From assembly GCA_013153655.1 (NCBI GenBank), contig JAADEB010000140.1:1-5911 (forward strand): a DNA stretch of 5,911 bases, read 5' to 3'. The notes under the pieces were generated by a model, which saw only the letters and a program-made list of their open reading frames with translations, did no database searches and was not told the DNA's origin. Source of the DNA: Chlorobiota bacterium. GTDB lineage: Bacteria; Bacteroidota; Bacteroidia; Flavobacteriales; Flavobacteriaceae. How positions within the stretch are numbered: the stretch's first letter is position 1; every line of letters begins with the position of its first letter. A program made the position numbers and the translations under genes. Below are positions 1 through 5,900 of this stretch, in pieces.

Positions 1-4
1 TTTT

Positions 5-28
5 TAGTGAAAGAATGAAGGAATGTAG
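5..28. repeat. Degenerate 8-bp tandem repeat, consensus GAATGAAR
   Basis: Three successive octamers are visible: TAGTGAAA (5-12), GAATGAAG (13-20) and GAATGTAG (21-28). The same octamer recurs as a cleaner four-copy array at 5656-5687, so the two ends of the window carry the same short-repeat family in the same orientation. The array begins at the window edge and may extend further left. Confidence 0.55.
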
Positions 29-49
29 CATCGCCCGACCCGGGCGATG
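29..49. repeat. Perfect GC-rich inverted repeat (9-bp stem, 3-nt loop)
   Basis: CATCGCCCG (29-37) is the exact reverse complement of CGGGCGATG (41-49), with loop ACC. The stem would be very stable in RNA or single-stranded DNA. Neither strand has a T-run directly after the hairpin, so it does not have the standard form of an intrinsic terminator. It could be a REP-like element, an RNA-end stabiliser or part of the surrounding repeat mosaic. Confidence 0.6.
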
Positions 50-80
50 AACGATGAATAATGTGATTGAATGGATAATA

Positions 81-177
81 TCATTCCGAGGTAAGCGACG
101 TAAGGAGCGACGAGGAATCTCCTTGATTGATTATGAAGGAAAAGGAATGAGATTTCTCACATTCGTTCGAAATGACA
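81..177. repeat. Palindromic intergenic repeat, copy 1
   Basis: The left arm (81-121) starts TCATTCCGA and ends GAGGAATCTC. The right part contains GAGATTTCTC (149-158) and ends TTCGAAATGACA (166-177). These pair as nested inverted repeats, 9 of 10 bases for the inner arms and 8 of 9 for TCATTCCGA against TCGAAATGA. The left arm matches that of copy 2 at 37 of 41 positions. It belongs to the broad class of interspersed palindromes that yield spurious peptides such as CHSERS; that class assignment rests on recognition, not on a search. Confidence 0.75.
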
Positions 178-183
178 ATCGAA

Positions 184-295
184 TGTCATTCCGAAGAAAG
201 CGACGCAAGGAGCGATGAGGAATCTCTATATTGTACTTTATAGAAATGAGATTCCTCCCGCCTGAGGCGGACACGACACTGCGTTCGGAATGACA
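184..295. repeat. Palindromic intergenic repeat, copy 2 (perfect terminal arms)
   Basis: TGTCATTCCGAA (184-195) is the exact reverse complement of TTCGGAATGACA (284-295), and GAGGAATCTC (217-226) is the exact reverse complement of GAGATTCCTC (248-257). The right half carries about 20 more bases than copy 1, and these include a small perfect hairpin, CCGCC-TGA-GGCGG (258-270). Copy 2 begins six bases after copy 1, in the same orientation. The abutting ends (166-195) form a further inverted repeat, pairing 11 of 12 bases. There is no transposase, so if mobile it would depend on functions supplied elsewhere. Confidence 0.8.
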
Positions 296-342
296 AAATC
301 CCAAATAAATCCCAAACCCCAAATCCGGGAAGAAAGAGAAAG

Positions 343-385
343 ACGAGTGATGGATGACCGGAAAAAATTCGGAGTACGGGAAAGG
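343..385. repeat. Left copy of a dispersed flank block
   Basis: This block contains GGATGACCGG (352-361), then TTCGG (368-372) and ACGGGAAAGG (376-385). The same words, in the same order and orientation, occur at 5751-5800 beyond the other end of the gene cluster, with about ten extra bases in the middle of the right copy. The match is broken but too long and ordered to look accidental, although low-complexity DNA makes exact significance hard to judge by eye. Confidence 0.5.
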
Positions 386-486
386 ATAAAATGAGGAGAA
401 ATAGAAAGATCAAAATACGGTTTTTTCACCGGATATGACAACCCGCTTAAAGGAAACGTATTCTACAAGACCGGATTTTTGCCCGG

Positions 487-521
487 AAATAAAAAACCTC
501 CCCATAGCATGAGGAGGTTTT
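487..521 (-). terminator. Intrinsic terminator of the rplY operon
   Basis: On the minus strand AAAACCTCC and GGAGGTTTT form a perfect 9-bp stem (arms at 513-521 and 493-501 in window numbering). Within the 11-base loop, CAT and ATG can add three more pairs. The stem runs directly into a T-rich tail on the minus strand. It begins about 20 bases after the rplY stop codon, the expected place for the end of the aminotransferase-prs-rplY transcript. On the plus strand the tail after the stem is not T-rich, so it should act mainly in the minus direction. Confidence 0.88.
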
Positions 522-541
522 GAGTTATTAATACCGGTTTC

Positions 542-1147
542 TTACTTGTTTTTCTCGGCTTCTTTGGCCGCTTTGGCTGCCTCTTGGGCGGCTTTCATGG
601 CGGCACGCGACATCTTGATTTGTACGACTACTACGTTGTCGGGATGAAGCAGTTTGTATTTGTCGTTGCGCAATTGGGACACGTAAACTTTATCACCCAG
701 GTCGAGGTTGGAAATGTCCACTTCCACATAATCGGGCAAGTTGGCCGGAAGGGCGCGCACTTTGAGTTTACGTTCGTTGAAGAACAATTTACCCCCTTTG
801 ATCACACCGGGTGCCACGCCTTTGGTCTTGACGGGAACCACCACGGTAACTTCTTTGTCGGGGTAGAGACGGTAAAAATCCACATGCAGGATGCGGTCCG
901 TCACGGGATGGAATTGAACATCCTTCATTACCGCTTCGTGTTTGGAACCGTCTTCCAATTCAATCACTACGGTATGCGTATCCGGAGTGTAAATCAAATC
1001 TTTGAACTCGCGTTCATCCGCCGAAAAATGCATGGGTTCGTCGCCTCCGTACAATACGCAAGGGACTCTTCCAGCATTACGTAGGGCTTTGCTGGCGGCT
1101 TTGCCCACGCTTTCTCTTTTAGAGCCTTTGATAGTTAGTGACTTCAT
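542..1147 (-). CDS. rplY: 50S ribosomal protein bL25, CTC-type long form
   Basis: A 201-residue two-domain bL25. It binds 5S rRNA in the central protuberance of the large ribosomal subunit. Residues 1-95 form the L25 beta-barrel RNA-binding domain, with the hallmark segment HPVTDRILHVDFYRL at 80-94. Residues about 100-178 are the TL5/CTC C-terminal beta domain, absent from the short E. coli protein. Residues 179-201 are an Ala/Lys/Glu-rich, probably helical tail, a common variable end in this family. The ATG at 1147 gives the canonical start MKSLTIKG and lies 16 bases after the prs stop; no Shine-Dalgarno sequence is evident. It is the last gene of the unit, followed by a strong terminator. 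Identity is firm; the stress-related role implied by the CTC name is not testable here. Confidence 0.96.
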   Translation of the reverse strand: MKSLTIKGSKRESVGKAASKALRNAGRVPCVLYGGDEPMHFSADEREFKDLIYTPDTHTVVIELEDGSKHEAVMKDVQFHPVTDRILHVDFYRLYPDKEVTVVVPVKTKGVAPGVIKGGKLFFNERKLKVRALPANLPDYVEVDISNLDLGDKVYVSQLRNDKYKLLHPDNVVVVQIKMSRAAMKAAQEAAKAAKEAEKNK

Positions 1148-1163
1148 TCTTAGTTATTTATGG

Positions 1164-2102
1164 TTACATGATAAATTTCTTACTGATGGATTTATGCGAA
1201 TGAATGTTGTGCATTACCTCCGCAAATAACGGAGCGCAAGTTAGTACTTTTATTTTATTTGACAAAGCCTTCAAGGGAATGGAATCCGTGACCACCAATT
1301 CCTCCAAAGGAGAATTCTCAATGAGCTCCACGGCATTGCCCGAAAGCACCGGATGCGTAATAACGGCCCGTACGCTGCGGGCGCCTTGTTCCATCATCAG
1401 ATTGGCCGCTTTGACCAGGGTGCGGCCCGTATCCACCAAATCGTCCACCAGCACCACGTTTTTGTCCTTCACGTCACCGATGATTTGCATATAGGAAACC
1501 TCGTTGGCTCTCAGGCGTTGTTTGTAACTGATCACCACGTCGGCTTTGAGGTATTTGGCATAGGCATGTGCGCGCTTGGCACCTCCCATGTCCGGCGAAG
1601 CGATAACCAGGTTATCCAAGTTGAGTTTTTCGATATATGGGATAAAAAAAGTGCTGGAATACAAATGGTCCACCGGAATTTCAAAAAATCCCTGAATGGG
1701 GTCGGCATGGAGGTCCATGGTAACCACCCGGGAAGCACCGGCGGTTTCGAGCATGGATGCCACCAATTTGGCCGCAATGGGCACGCGCGGTTCGTCTTTG
1801 CGGTCCTGACGGGCCCAGCCGAAATAGGGAATCACGGCGTTGATGTATTGGGCCGAAGCACGCTTGGCCGCATCGATCATCAGGAGCATTTGCATCAAAT
1901 TGTCGGTGGGGGCGAAGGTGGAGCCTATGATAAATACACGTTTCCCGCGAAGGGATTCCTTGAAGGAAGGACGAAACTCGCCGTCGGCAAAGCGTTGGAT
2001 TTCCACTTTACCCAAGGGTTGGCCGTAATGGGCGGCGATTTTTCGTGCCAATTCCTCGCTTTGGGAACAGGCAAACAGTTTGGCTTCGGAAGTGTCGGGC
2101 AT
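1164..2102 (-). CDS. prs: Ribose-phosphate pyrophosphokinase (PRPP synthetase)
   Basis: Makes 5-phosphoribosyl diphosphate from ribose 5-phosphate and ATP in the cytoplasm, for purine, pyrimidine, histidine, tryptophan and NAD synthesis. With the start at 2102 it has 312 residues, close to the 315 of E. coli. Visible motifs are FADGEF (38-43, nucleotide site), the flexible loop ARQDRKDEPRVPI (97-109), DLHADPIQGFF (130-140, metal and ATP site), K194 and R196 in YKQR, and the PRPP-binding loop DDLVDTGRT (220-228). The frame stays open upstream to an ATG at 2186, but that extension overlaps the aminotransferase end and encodes a low-complexity, non-family peptide, so the internal ATG was chosen. 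One oddity is Arg227 in the PRPP loop, where E. coli has Gly. The gene sits between the aminotransferase and rplY. Confidence 0.96.
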   Translation of the reverse strand: MPDTSEAKLFACSQSEELARKIAAHYGQPLGKVEIQRFADGEFRPSFKESLRGKRVFIIGSTFAPTDNLMQMLLMIDAAKRASAQYINAVIPYFGWARQDRKDEPRVPIAAKLVASMLETAGASRVVTMDLHADPIQGFFEIPVDHLYSSTFFIPYIEKLNLDNLVIASPDMGGAKRAHAYAKYLKADVVISYKQRLRANEVSYMQIIGDVKDKNVVLVDDLVDTGRTLVKAANLMMEQGARSVRAVITHPVLSGNAVELIENSPLEELVVTDSIPLKALSNKIKVLTCAPLFAEVMHNIHSHKSISKKFIM

Positions 2103-2154
2103 GACGGAAAGGATTTTCGGGTTAGGGTTTTGTGTTTCGAAATTAGGGCAAATC

Positions 2155-3396
2155 TTATTTCTTTGCAAGCACTTCGCGAATGGCATTTCCTATGATGCGT
2201 ACGGCAGGCTCAATATCGGCGGTGTCCACGTTGGAAAAGGCCAAACGGAATTTGTTGACGGATTGACCCGAAGGATCGAAGGATTTACCCAACACGAACA
2301 CCACTTTTTCGGGAATGGTACGTTCCAGGATTTCGCGGGCATCGATTCCTTCGGGTAATTCCACCCAAATGTAAAAACCGCCTTTGGGTTCCACATAGGT
2401 AACCTCCGGCGGAAAATGCGTTTTCATGACGCGCAGCATCAAGTCCCTGCGCAACTTGTATTCGGGACGGATGCGTTTCAGATAATCCTCCATATAACCC
2501 TGACGCACAAAGGCATTGGCAATAATTTGCGACAAGTTGGGGCTACAAGCGTCCAGGCTTTGTTTGAGCAATTCGGCATAGCGATACATTTCCTTGGGCA
2601 CCAACATCCATCCCAGTCTGAAACCCGGTCCCAGTATTTTGGAAAACGACCCTACATATACGATTTGCCGGCGAAGCGAAGGCGGCGCCATGGCCAATAT
2701 AGGCCGCGTCATTTCACGGTCCTCTTCGTCGAAATAGAGTTCGTTATAAGGATCATCTTCCAACAACATGATTTTTTCCCTTTCCAAATAATCCAAAACT
2801 CGGACTCTCCGTTCCTTGTTGTAAATAATTCCGGCCGGATTGTGAAAATTTGGTATGATGTAGAGAAATTTAAGGTTTTCGCCGGTTATGCGGGCTTCGC
2901 GGGTTTGGTTTTCCAATTGTTCGGGAATCAAACCGTGCCGGTCCAGGCCGATTCCCCGCATTCGTATACCGAAGGATTGAAACAGGGTGAGCGAACCGAT
3001 AAAACTGGGATTTTCGGTAAGGATGCTGTCGCCTTTGCCGGCTAAGAGGTAAGTAAAAATGTAAATGGCCTGCAAGGAACCGGTGGTGATCATCAATTCG
3101 TGATCGTCCATGGGAATGCCTTTGGATTCCATGTATTGCTTCAACACCTCGATCAAGGGCGGATAACCGGTGGTGGGGCCGTATTGGAAAGAGATTTCTT
3201 TCTCGCGGCGGGGCAAGCGGTGGTAGATTTTCTCCACTTCGTCCACCGGAAAAAGATGATTGTTGGGCATGCCTCCGGCCAGGGAAATAAAACCGGGTTG
3301 AATGGCATATTTCATCAATTCACGTATGTCGGAAGAGGTGAGGTTTTGTACGCGTTCGGAAAAAGGATACCGGAAAGTATGCTTGCTGATATTCAT
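2155..3396 (-). CDS. PLP-dependent aminotransferase, class I/II (LysN/KAT II-like)
   Basis: A 413-residue fold-type I aminotransferase that moves an amino group between an amino acid and a 2-oxo acid. Visible features are GSLQA (106-110, phosphate cluster), N186 in HNPAG, D214 and Y217 in EDDPY (pyridine ring contacts), the Schiff-base lysine K253 in GSFSK, R260 in GPGFRLGW (phosphate) and R384 in FRLAFSNV (substrate carboxylate). The N-terminal layout (LAGGMPNNHLFP, QYGPTTGY) fits the multi-substrate group that includes 2-aminoadipate aminotransferase LysN and kynurenine aminotransferase II. There is no N-terminal wHTH, so it is an enzyme and not a MocR regulator. Substrate is unknown; broad aromatic, branched-chain or aminoadipate use is possible. 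The start at 3396 is the first ATG after an in-frame stop at 3421-3423. It leads the minus-strand unit and is divergent from the acyl-CoA ligase. Confidence 0.92.
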   Translation of the reverse strand: MNISKHTFRYPFSERVQNLTSSDIRELMKYAIQPGFISLAGGMPNNHLFPVDEVEKIYHRLPRREKEISFQYGPTTGYPPLIEVLKQYMESKGIPMDDHELMITTGSLQAIYIFTYLLAGKGDSILTENPSFIGSLTLFQSFGIRMRGIGLDRHGLIPEQLENQTREARITGENLKFLYIIPNFHNPAGIIYNKERRVRVLDYLEREKIMLLEDDPYNELYFDEEDREMTRPILAMAPPSLRRQIVYVGSFSKILGPGFRLGWMLVPKEMYRYAELLKQSLDACSPNLSQIIANAFVRQGYMEDYLKRIRPEYKLRRDLMLRVMKTHFPPEVTYVEPKGGFYIWVELPEGIDAREILERTIPEKVVFVLGKSFDPSGQSVNKFRLAFSNVDTADIEPAVRIIGNAIREVLAKK

Positions 3397-3515
3397 TTCG
3401 CTAAATATTTTGGTATTAAGTTACAACGAAAATTTTTTCAAAAGAATGATTTTATACTGAAAATGATAAGAAGCGAAATCCTATTTTTTTATTAGATTTC
3501 AAAAAAATAATCGAC
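3397..3515. promoter_or_regulatory. Divergent A/T-rich intergenic promoter region
   Basis: These 119 bases separate the divergent start codons of the aminotransferase and the ligase, so promoters for both directions should lie here. The sequence is strongly A/T-rich, unlike the genes beside it. On the plus strand TAGATTTC (3493-3500) matches five of the six fixed positions of the Bacteroidota -7 box TAnnTTTG, but I see no well-spaced TTG -33 element and the leader would be very short. On the minus strand no good box stands out. Neither gene has a Shine-Dalgarno sequence; the ligase ATG follows an A-rich stretch. Confidence 0.4.
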
Positions 3516-5564
3516 ATGATACATCCGGCACTGGTAAATCCCCGTTCAATCGTAGTGGTGGGCGGTACGGACAATTTGAATGCACCCGGAGGAAGAATCG
3601 TAAAAAATTTGCTCGATCACGGATTCGAGGGTCCGCTCTATATCGTCAATCCCAAGAAGGAAATAGTGCAAGGTTTGAAAGCTTATCGTTCGGTGGAAGC
3701 GCTTCCCGGAGATGTGGATTTGGCCATTATCGCCATTGCGGCCAAATATGTCAAAGATACGGTGGCCACGCTGGCGGATAAGAAAAACACACGCGGATTT
3801 ATCATCATTTCGGCGGGTTTTTCGGATGCGGGCGAAGAAGGCCGGAAATTGGAACGCGACATAACGAACATTATCGAAAGCTATGGAGGAAGCTTGTTGG
3901 GACCCAACAATATCGGCCTGATCAACACGCGATATGCGGGTGTGTTTACCACACCGGTTCCGGAACTTTCCCCCGACGGCGTGGATTTGATTTCAGGTTC
4001 CGGTGCCACGGCGGTTTTTATCATGGAAGCGGCCGTTGGGCTCGGATTGCGGTTCAATAGTGTATGGACCGTGGGCAATGCGGCGCAAATAGGTGTGGAG
4101 GATGTGTTGGAATATTTGGACGCGCAATATGCCGAAGGCACGCGCAAAACCATTATGATTTATGCCGAAACCATCAAAAATCCGGGCAAGTGGTTGCGGC
4201 ATGCACGTTCGCTTCGGCGCAAGGGGATTCATCTCACCGGCATCAAAGCGGGAATTTCCGAAAGCGGCTCACGGGCGGCTTCGTCACACACGGGCGCCAT
4301 GGCATCACCCGACCGGGCCGTGGATGCGCTTTTCCGGAAGGCGGGCATCCTCCGTACCTACGGACGGCTGGACATGATCTACCGCGCCGGCGTGCTCTCC
4401 TACCCTGCTCCCCGCGGCAAACGTACGGTGATCATCACCCATGCGGGCGGACCGGCGGTGATGCTGACCGACACGCTGGAAAAACACGGATTGCAAGTGC
4501 CGGAAATCGACGCACCCCAAGCGGCGGAATTATTGGAAAAATACCTTTATCCCGGCTCCTCGGTGCGCAACCCCATTGACATCCTGGCTACGGGAACGGC
4601 CGAACAATTGGAGAAAAGCATCGAATACACCATGCGCTACTTCCGGCCGGATGCCGTGCCGGTGATTTTCGGAAGTCCGGGCCTGTTTCCGGTGGACGAA
4701 GCCTACGAAGTCATTCACCGGGCCATTGAAACATACGATGTACCGGTATATCCCGTTATGCCGTCGCTTATCAACACGGCACGGGAAATGGAAGCCTTCC
4801 GGCAAAAGGGACATTTTCATTTTACGGACGAGGTCTTGTTCGGCCGGGCCTTGGGCGACACGGTAAACCGGGTTCCGCTGTTTGACATACCGGATTACAG
4901 GGACGAGGCGCTAAGCCGCCGTCTGGAAAACCTCATCGAAGGACAAAGCGGCTACCTGCCTCCCGAAATCACGGCCGCCGTGCTGGATGCCGCCGGAATC
5001 GCGCGGGTTCCGGAAAAGGTGGTGCGACATAAAGACGAACTCAAATCCCTGGAAATGGGATTCCCTCGCGTAATGAAGGTGGTGGGACCAGTTCATAAGT
5101 CCGACGGAGGCGGTGTCCGGTTGGGTATAAAATCCGAAGCGGAAACCGAAGAAGTTTTCGATGCATTGATGCAACTTCCCGGTGCCGAAGCCGTGTTGAT
5201 ACAACCGCAACTGGACCGGAAAATCGAAATGTTTGCGGGTTTGAAAAGGGAAGAAGGTTACGGACATTTGCTCCTTACGGGCCGGGGCGGCACCACCGTC
5301 GAACTGGAAAAAGATTACCAAAGCTTGCTCAATCCGGCGGGACACGACGAATTGGCCTATTACTTGAAAAAATTACGCCTCTATCCCCTGCTCAAAGGAT
5401 ACCGCGATTATGCTCCGGTGGATATGGCAGCCTTGATCGACATGCTGCAACGCCTTTCGCGACTGGGGGTCAATATGCCACGCCTGGCGGAAATGGATAT
5501 CAATCCCATTTTGTTTGACCAAGGAAAACCGGTAGCGGTGGATGTCAGGATAAAAGTGGATTGA
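3516..5564 (+). CDS. Acetate/acyl-CoA ligase (ADP-forming), fused alpha-beta subunits
   Basis: Converts acyl-CoA, ADP and phosphate to free acid, ATP and CoA (reversible), conserving energy by substrate-level phosphorylation in the cytoplasm. At 682 residues it joins the alpha and beta parts, as in many bacterial enzymes. Residues 1-135 are the CoA-binding Rossmann domain, about 145-450 the ligase domains, and 475-682 an ATP-grasp domain. Catalytic candidates are E218 (IYAE), the phosphohistidine H258 in SSHTGA, a second histidine H527 in HKSDGGG and D661 in DINP. These correspond to residues reported for the Pyrococcus enzyme as I remember it. Variant details are GPNN (129-132) where GPNC is usual, and GRGG (589-592) where GLGG is common. 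There is no GNAT domain, so it is not a Pat-type lysine acetyltransferase. The start is firm: the nearest upstream in-frame stop is at 3447-3449, with no other ATG between. Acyl preference (acetate, propionate, branched or aryl) cannot be read from sequence. Confidence 0.93.
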   Translation: MIHPALVNPRSIVVVGGTDNLNAPGGRIVKNLLDHGFEGPLYIVNPKKEIVQGLKAYRSVEALPGDVDLAIIAIAAKYVKDTVATLADKKNTRGFIIISAGFSDAGEEGRKLERDITNIIESYGGSLLGPNNIGLINTRYAGVFTTPVPELSPDGVDLISGSGATAVFIMEAAVGLGLRFNSVWTVGNAAQIGVEDVLEYLDAQYAEGTRKTIMIYAETIKNPGKWLRHARSLRRKGIHLTGIKAGISESGSRAASSHTGAMASPDRAVDALFRKAGILRTYGRLDMIYRAGVLSYPAPRGKRTVIITHAGGPAVMLTDTLEKHGLQVPEIDAPQAAELLEKYLYPGSSVRNPIDILATGTAEQLEKSIEYTMRYFRPDAVPVIFGSPGLFPVDEAYEVIHRAIETYDVPVYPVMPSLINTAREMEAFRQKGHFHFTDEVLFGRALGDTVNRVPLFDIPDYRDEALSRRLENLIEGQSGYLPPEITAAVLDAAGIARVPEKVVRHKDELKSLEMGFPRVMKVVGPVHKSDGGGVRLGIKSEAETEEVFDALMQLPGAEAVLIQPQLDRKIEMFAGLKREEGYGHLLLTGRGGTTVELEKDYQSLLNPAGHDELAYYLKKLRLYPLLKGYRDYAPVDMAALIDMLQRLSRLGVNMPRLAEMDINPILFDQGKPVAVDVRIKVD

Positions 5565-5655
5565 TTGTTGAACCGGGGAATCGATTAATTATGTTGAAGA
5601 GTTGAAAAAAAGGAGGAAAAAGGTCAAAGGAGAAAGTTTGGTAAACGGTTTTGAT

Positions 5656-5687
5656 TAATGAAGGAATGAAAGAATGAAAGAATGAAA
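5656..5687. repeat. 8-bp tandem repeat GAATGAAA, four copies
   Basis: TAATGAAG (5656-5663) is followed by three identical GAATGAAA units (5664-5671, 5672-5679, 5680-5687). The same motif forms the degenerate array at 5-28. Perfect adjacent copies like these are prone to slippage, so copy number may vary between strains. Confidence 0.8.
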
Positions 5688-5710
5688 GGGTTAACGAATT
5701 TGTTATTAAT

Positions 5711-5742
5711 CGGTTGCACGGTTGCACGATTTAACGGTTTAA
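5711..5742. repeat. 8-bp tandem repeat, CGGTTGCA/CGGTTTAA type
   Basis: Four adjacent octamers: CGGTTGCA twice, then CGATTTAA and CGGTTTAA. The unit length equals that of the neighbouring GAATGAAA array, although the sequence is unrelated. Confidence 0.7.
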
Positions 5743-5750
5743 CAAAAGAA

Positions 5751-5800
5751 ACGATGACGGATGACCGGTGACCGATGCATTTTTCGGGACACGGGAAAGG
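5751..5800. repeat. Right copy of the dispersed flank block
   Basis: Contains GGATGACCGG (5759-5768), TTCGGG (5783-5788) and ACGGGAAAGG (5791-5800), in the same order and orientation as the block at 343-385. Inside it, GATGACG, GATGACCG and GTGACCG (5753-5774) form a small imperfect tandem array, which accounts for the extra length compared with the left copy. Confidence 0.5.
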
Positions 5801-5802
5801 GA

Positions 5803-5823
5803 GAACGGTAAACGGTGAATGTT
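5803..5823. repeat. Imperfect 7-bp tandem repeat
   Basis: GAACGGT (5803-5809), AAACGGT (5810-5816) and the weaker GAATGTT (5817-5823) follow each other directly. This continues the stuttering pattern of the region; alone it would be weak evidence. Confidence 0.4.
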
Positions 5824-5848
5824 GAACTTGCCTAAATAGCGTTGACCG

Positions 5849-5900
5849 TTTTTGGACTGTTTTTTTGCTTAGTTCGTTTTTGCATTTATTCTTTTTTTGC
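5849..5900 (+). other. Cluster of T-tracts with recurring TTTTTG
   Basis: TTTTTG is found at 5849, 5862, 5877 and 5894, spaced 13-17 bases apart, and three of the four are followed by C. The cluster lies at the window edge and could be the A/T-rich leader or promoter of a gene further right, since Bacteroidota promoter boxes contain TTTG and TTG. No complete promoter with correct spacing can be assigned. Confidence 0.3.

Larger units (their letters stand above)
1..486. other. Gene-free, repeat-rich intergenic region
   Basis: No reading frame here resembles a protein. The short frames that exist run through the palindromic repeats and translate to low-information peptides, the sort that such repeats produce in many genomes. 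The region holds, in order, a degenerate octamer array (5-28), a perfect hairpin (29-49), two related palindromic elements (81-177 and 184-295), a C/A-rich stretch (about 297-330) and a block (343-385) with a counterpart beyond the other end of the genes. I see no tRNA, rRNA or recognisable riboswitch. It lies downstream of the rplY terminator, so it is probably a spacer between transcription units. Confidence 0.7.

Noticed and set aside
29..49. Hairpin as an intrinsic terminator
   Set aside because: Neither strand has a T-run after the stem.
81..295. Possible CRISPR array
   Set aside because: There are only two copies, each with internal inverted repeats and unequal lengths, separated by six bases; no spacers and no cas genes.
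131..441. Three overlapping minus-strand reading frames of 63-75 codons
   Set aside because: They run through the palindromic repeats, overlap each other in different frames, and encode repeat-derived peptides (CHSERS type) with no protein-like features.
584..1084. 166-codon plus-strand frame opposite rplY
   Set aside because: Antisense shadow of a clear ribosomal protein gene, with His/Phe-rich composition and no motifs.
2103..2186. 28-residue N-terminal extension of prs from the ATG at 2186
   Set aside because: It overlaps the aminotransferase 3' end, encodes a low-complexity peptide unlike Prs, and the ATG at 2102 gives the family length and E. coli-like numbering.
1353..2195. 280-codon plus-strand frame
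   Set aside because: Antisense shadow of prs: it covers most of that gene, is His/Gly-rich and shows no family motif.
2155..3396. Aminotransferase as a MocR/GntR-type regulator
   Set aside because: The protein starts directly with the aminotransferase fold and has no N-terminal winged-helix domain.
4064..4579. 171-codon plus-strand frame inside the ligase
   Set aside because: Out-of-frame shadow of the ligase coding sequence; its Arg/Gly/His-rich composition is typical of such shadows.
5545..5727. 60-codon minus-strand frame
   Set aside because: It is made from the GAATGAAA array and overlaps the ligase end; the peptide is low-complexity.
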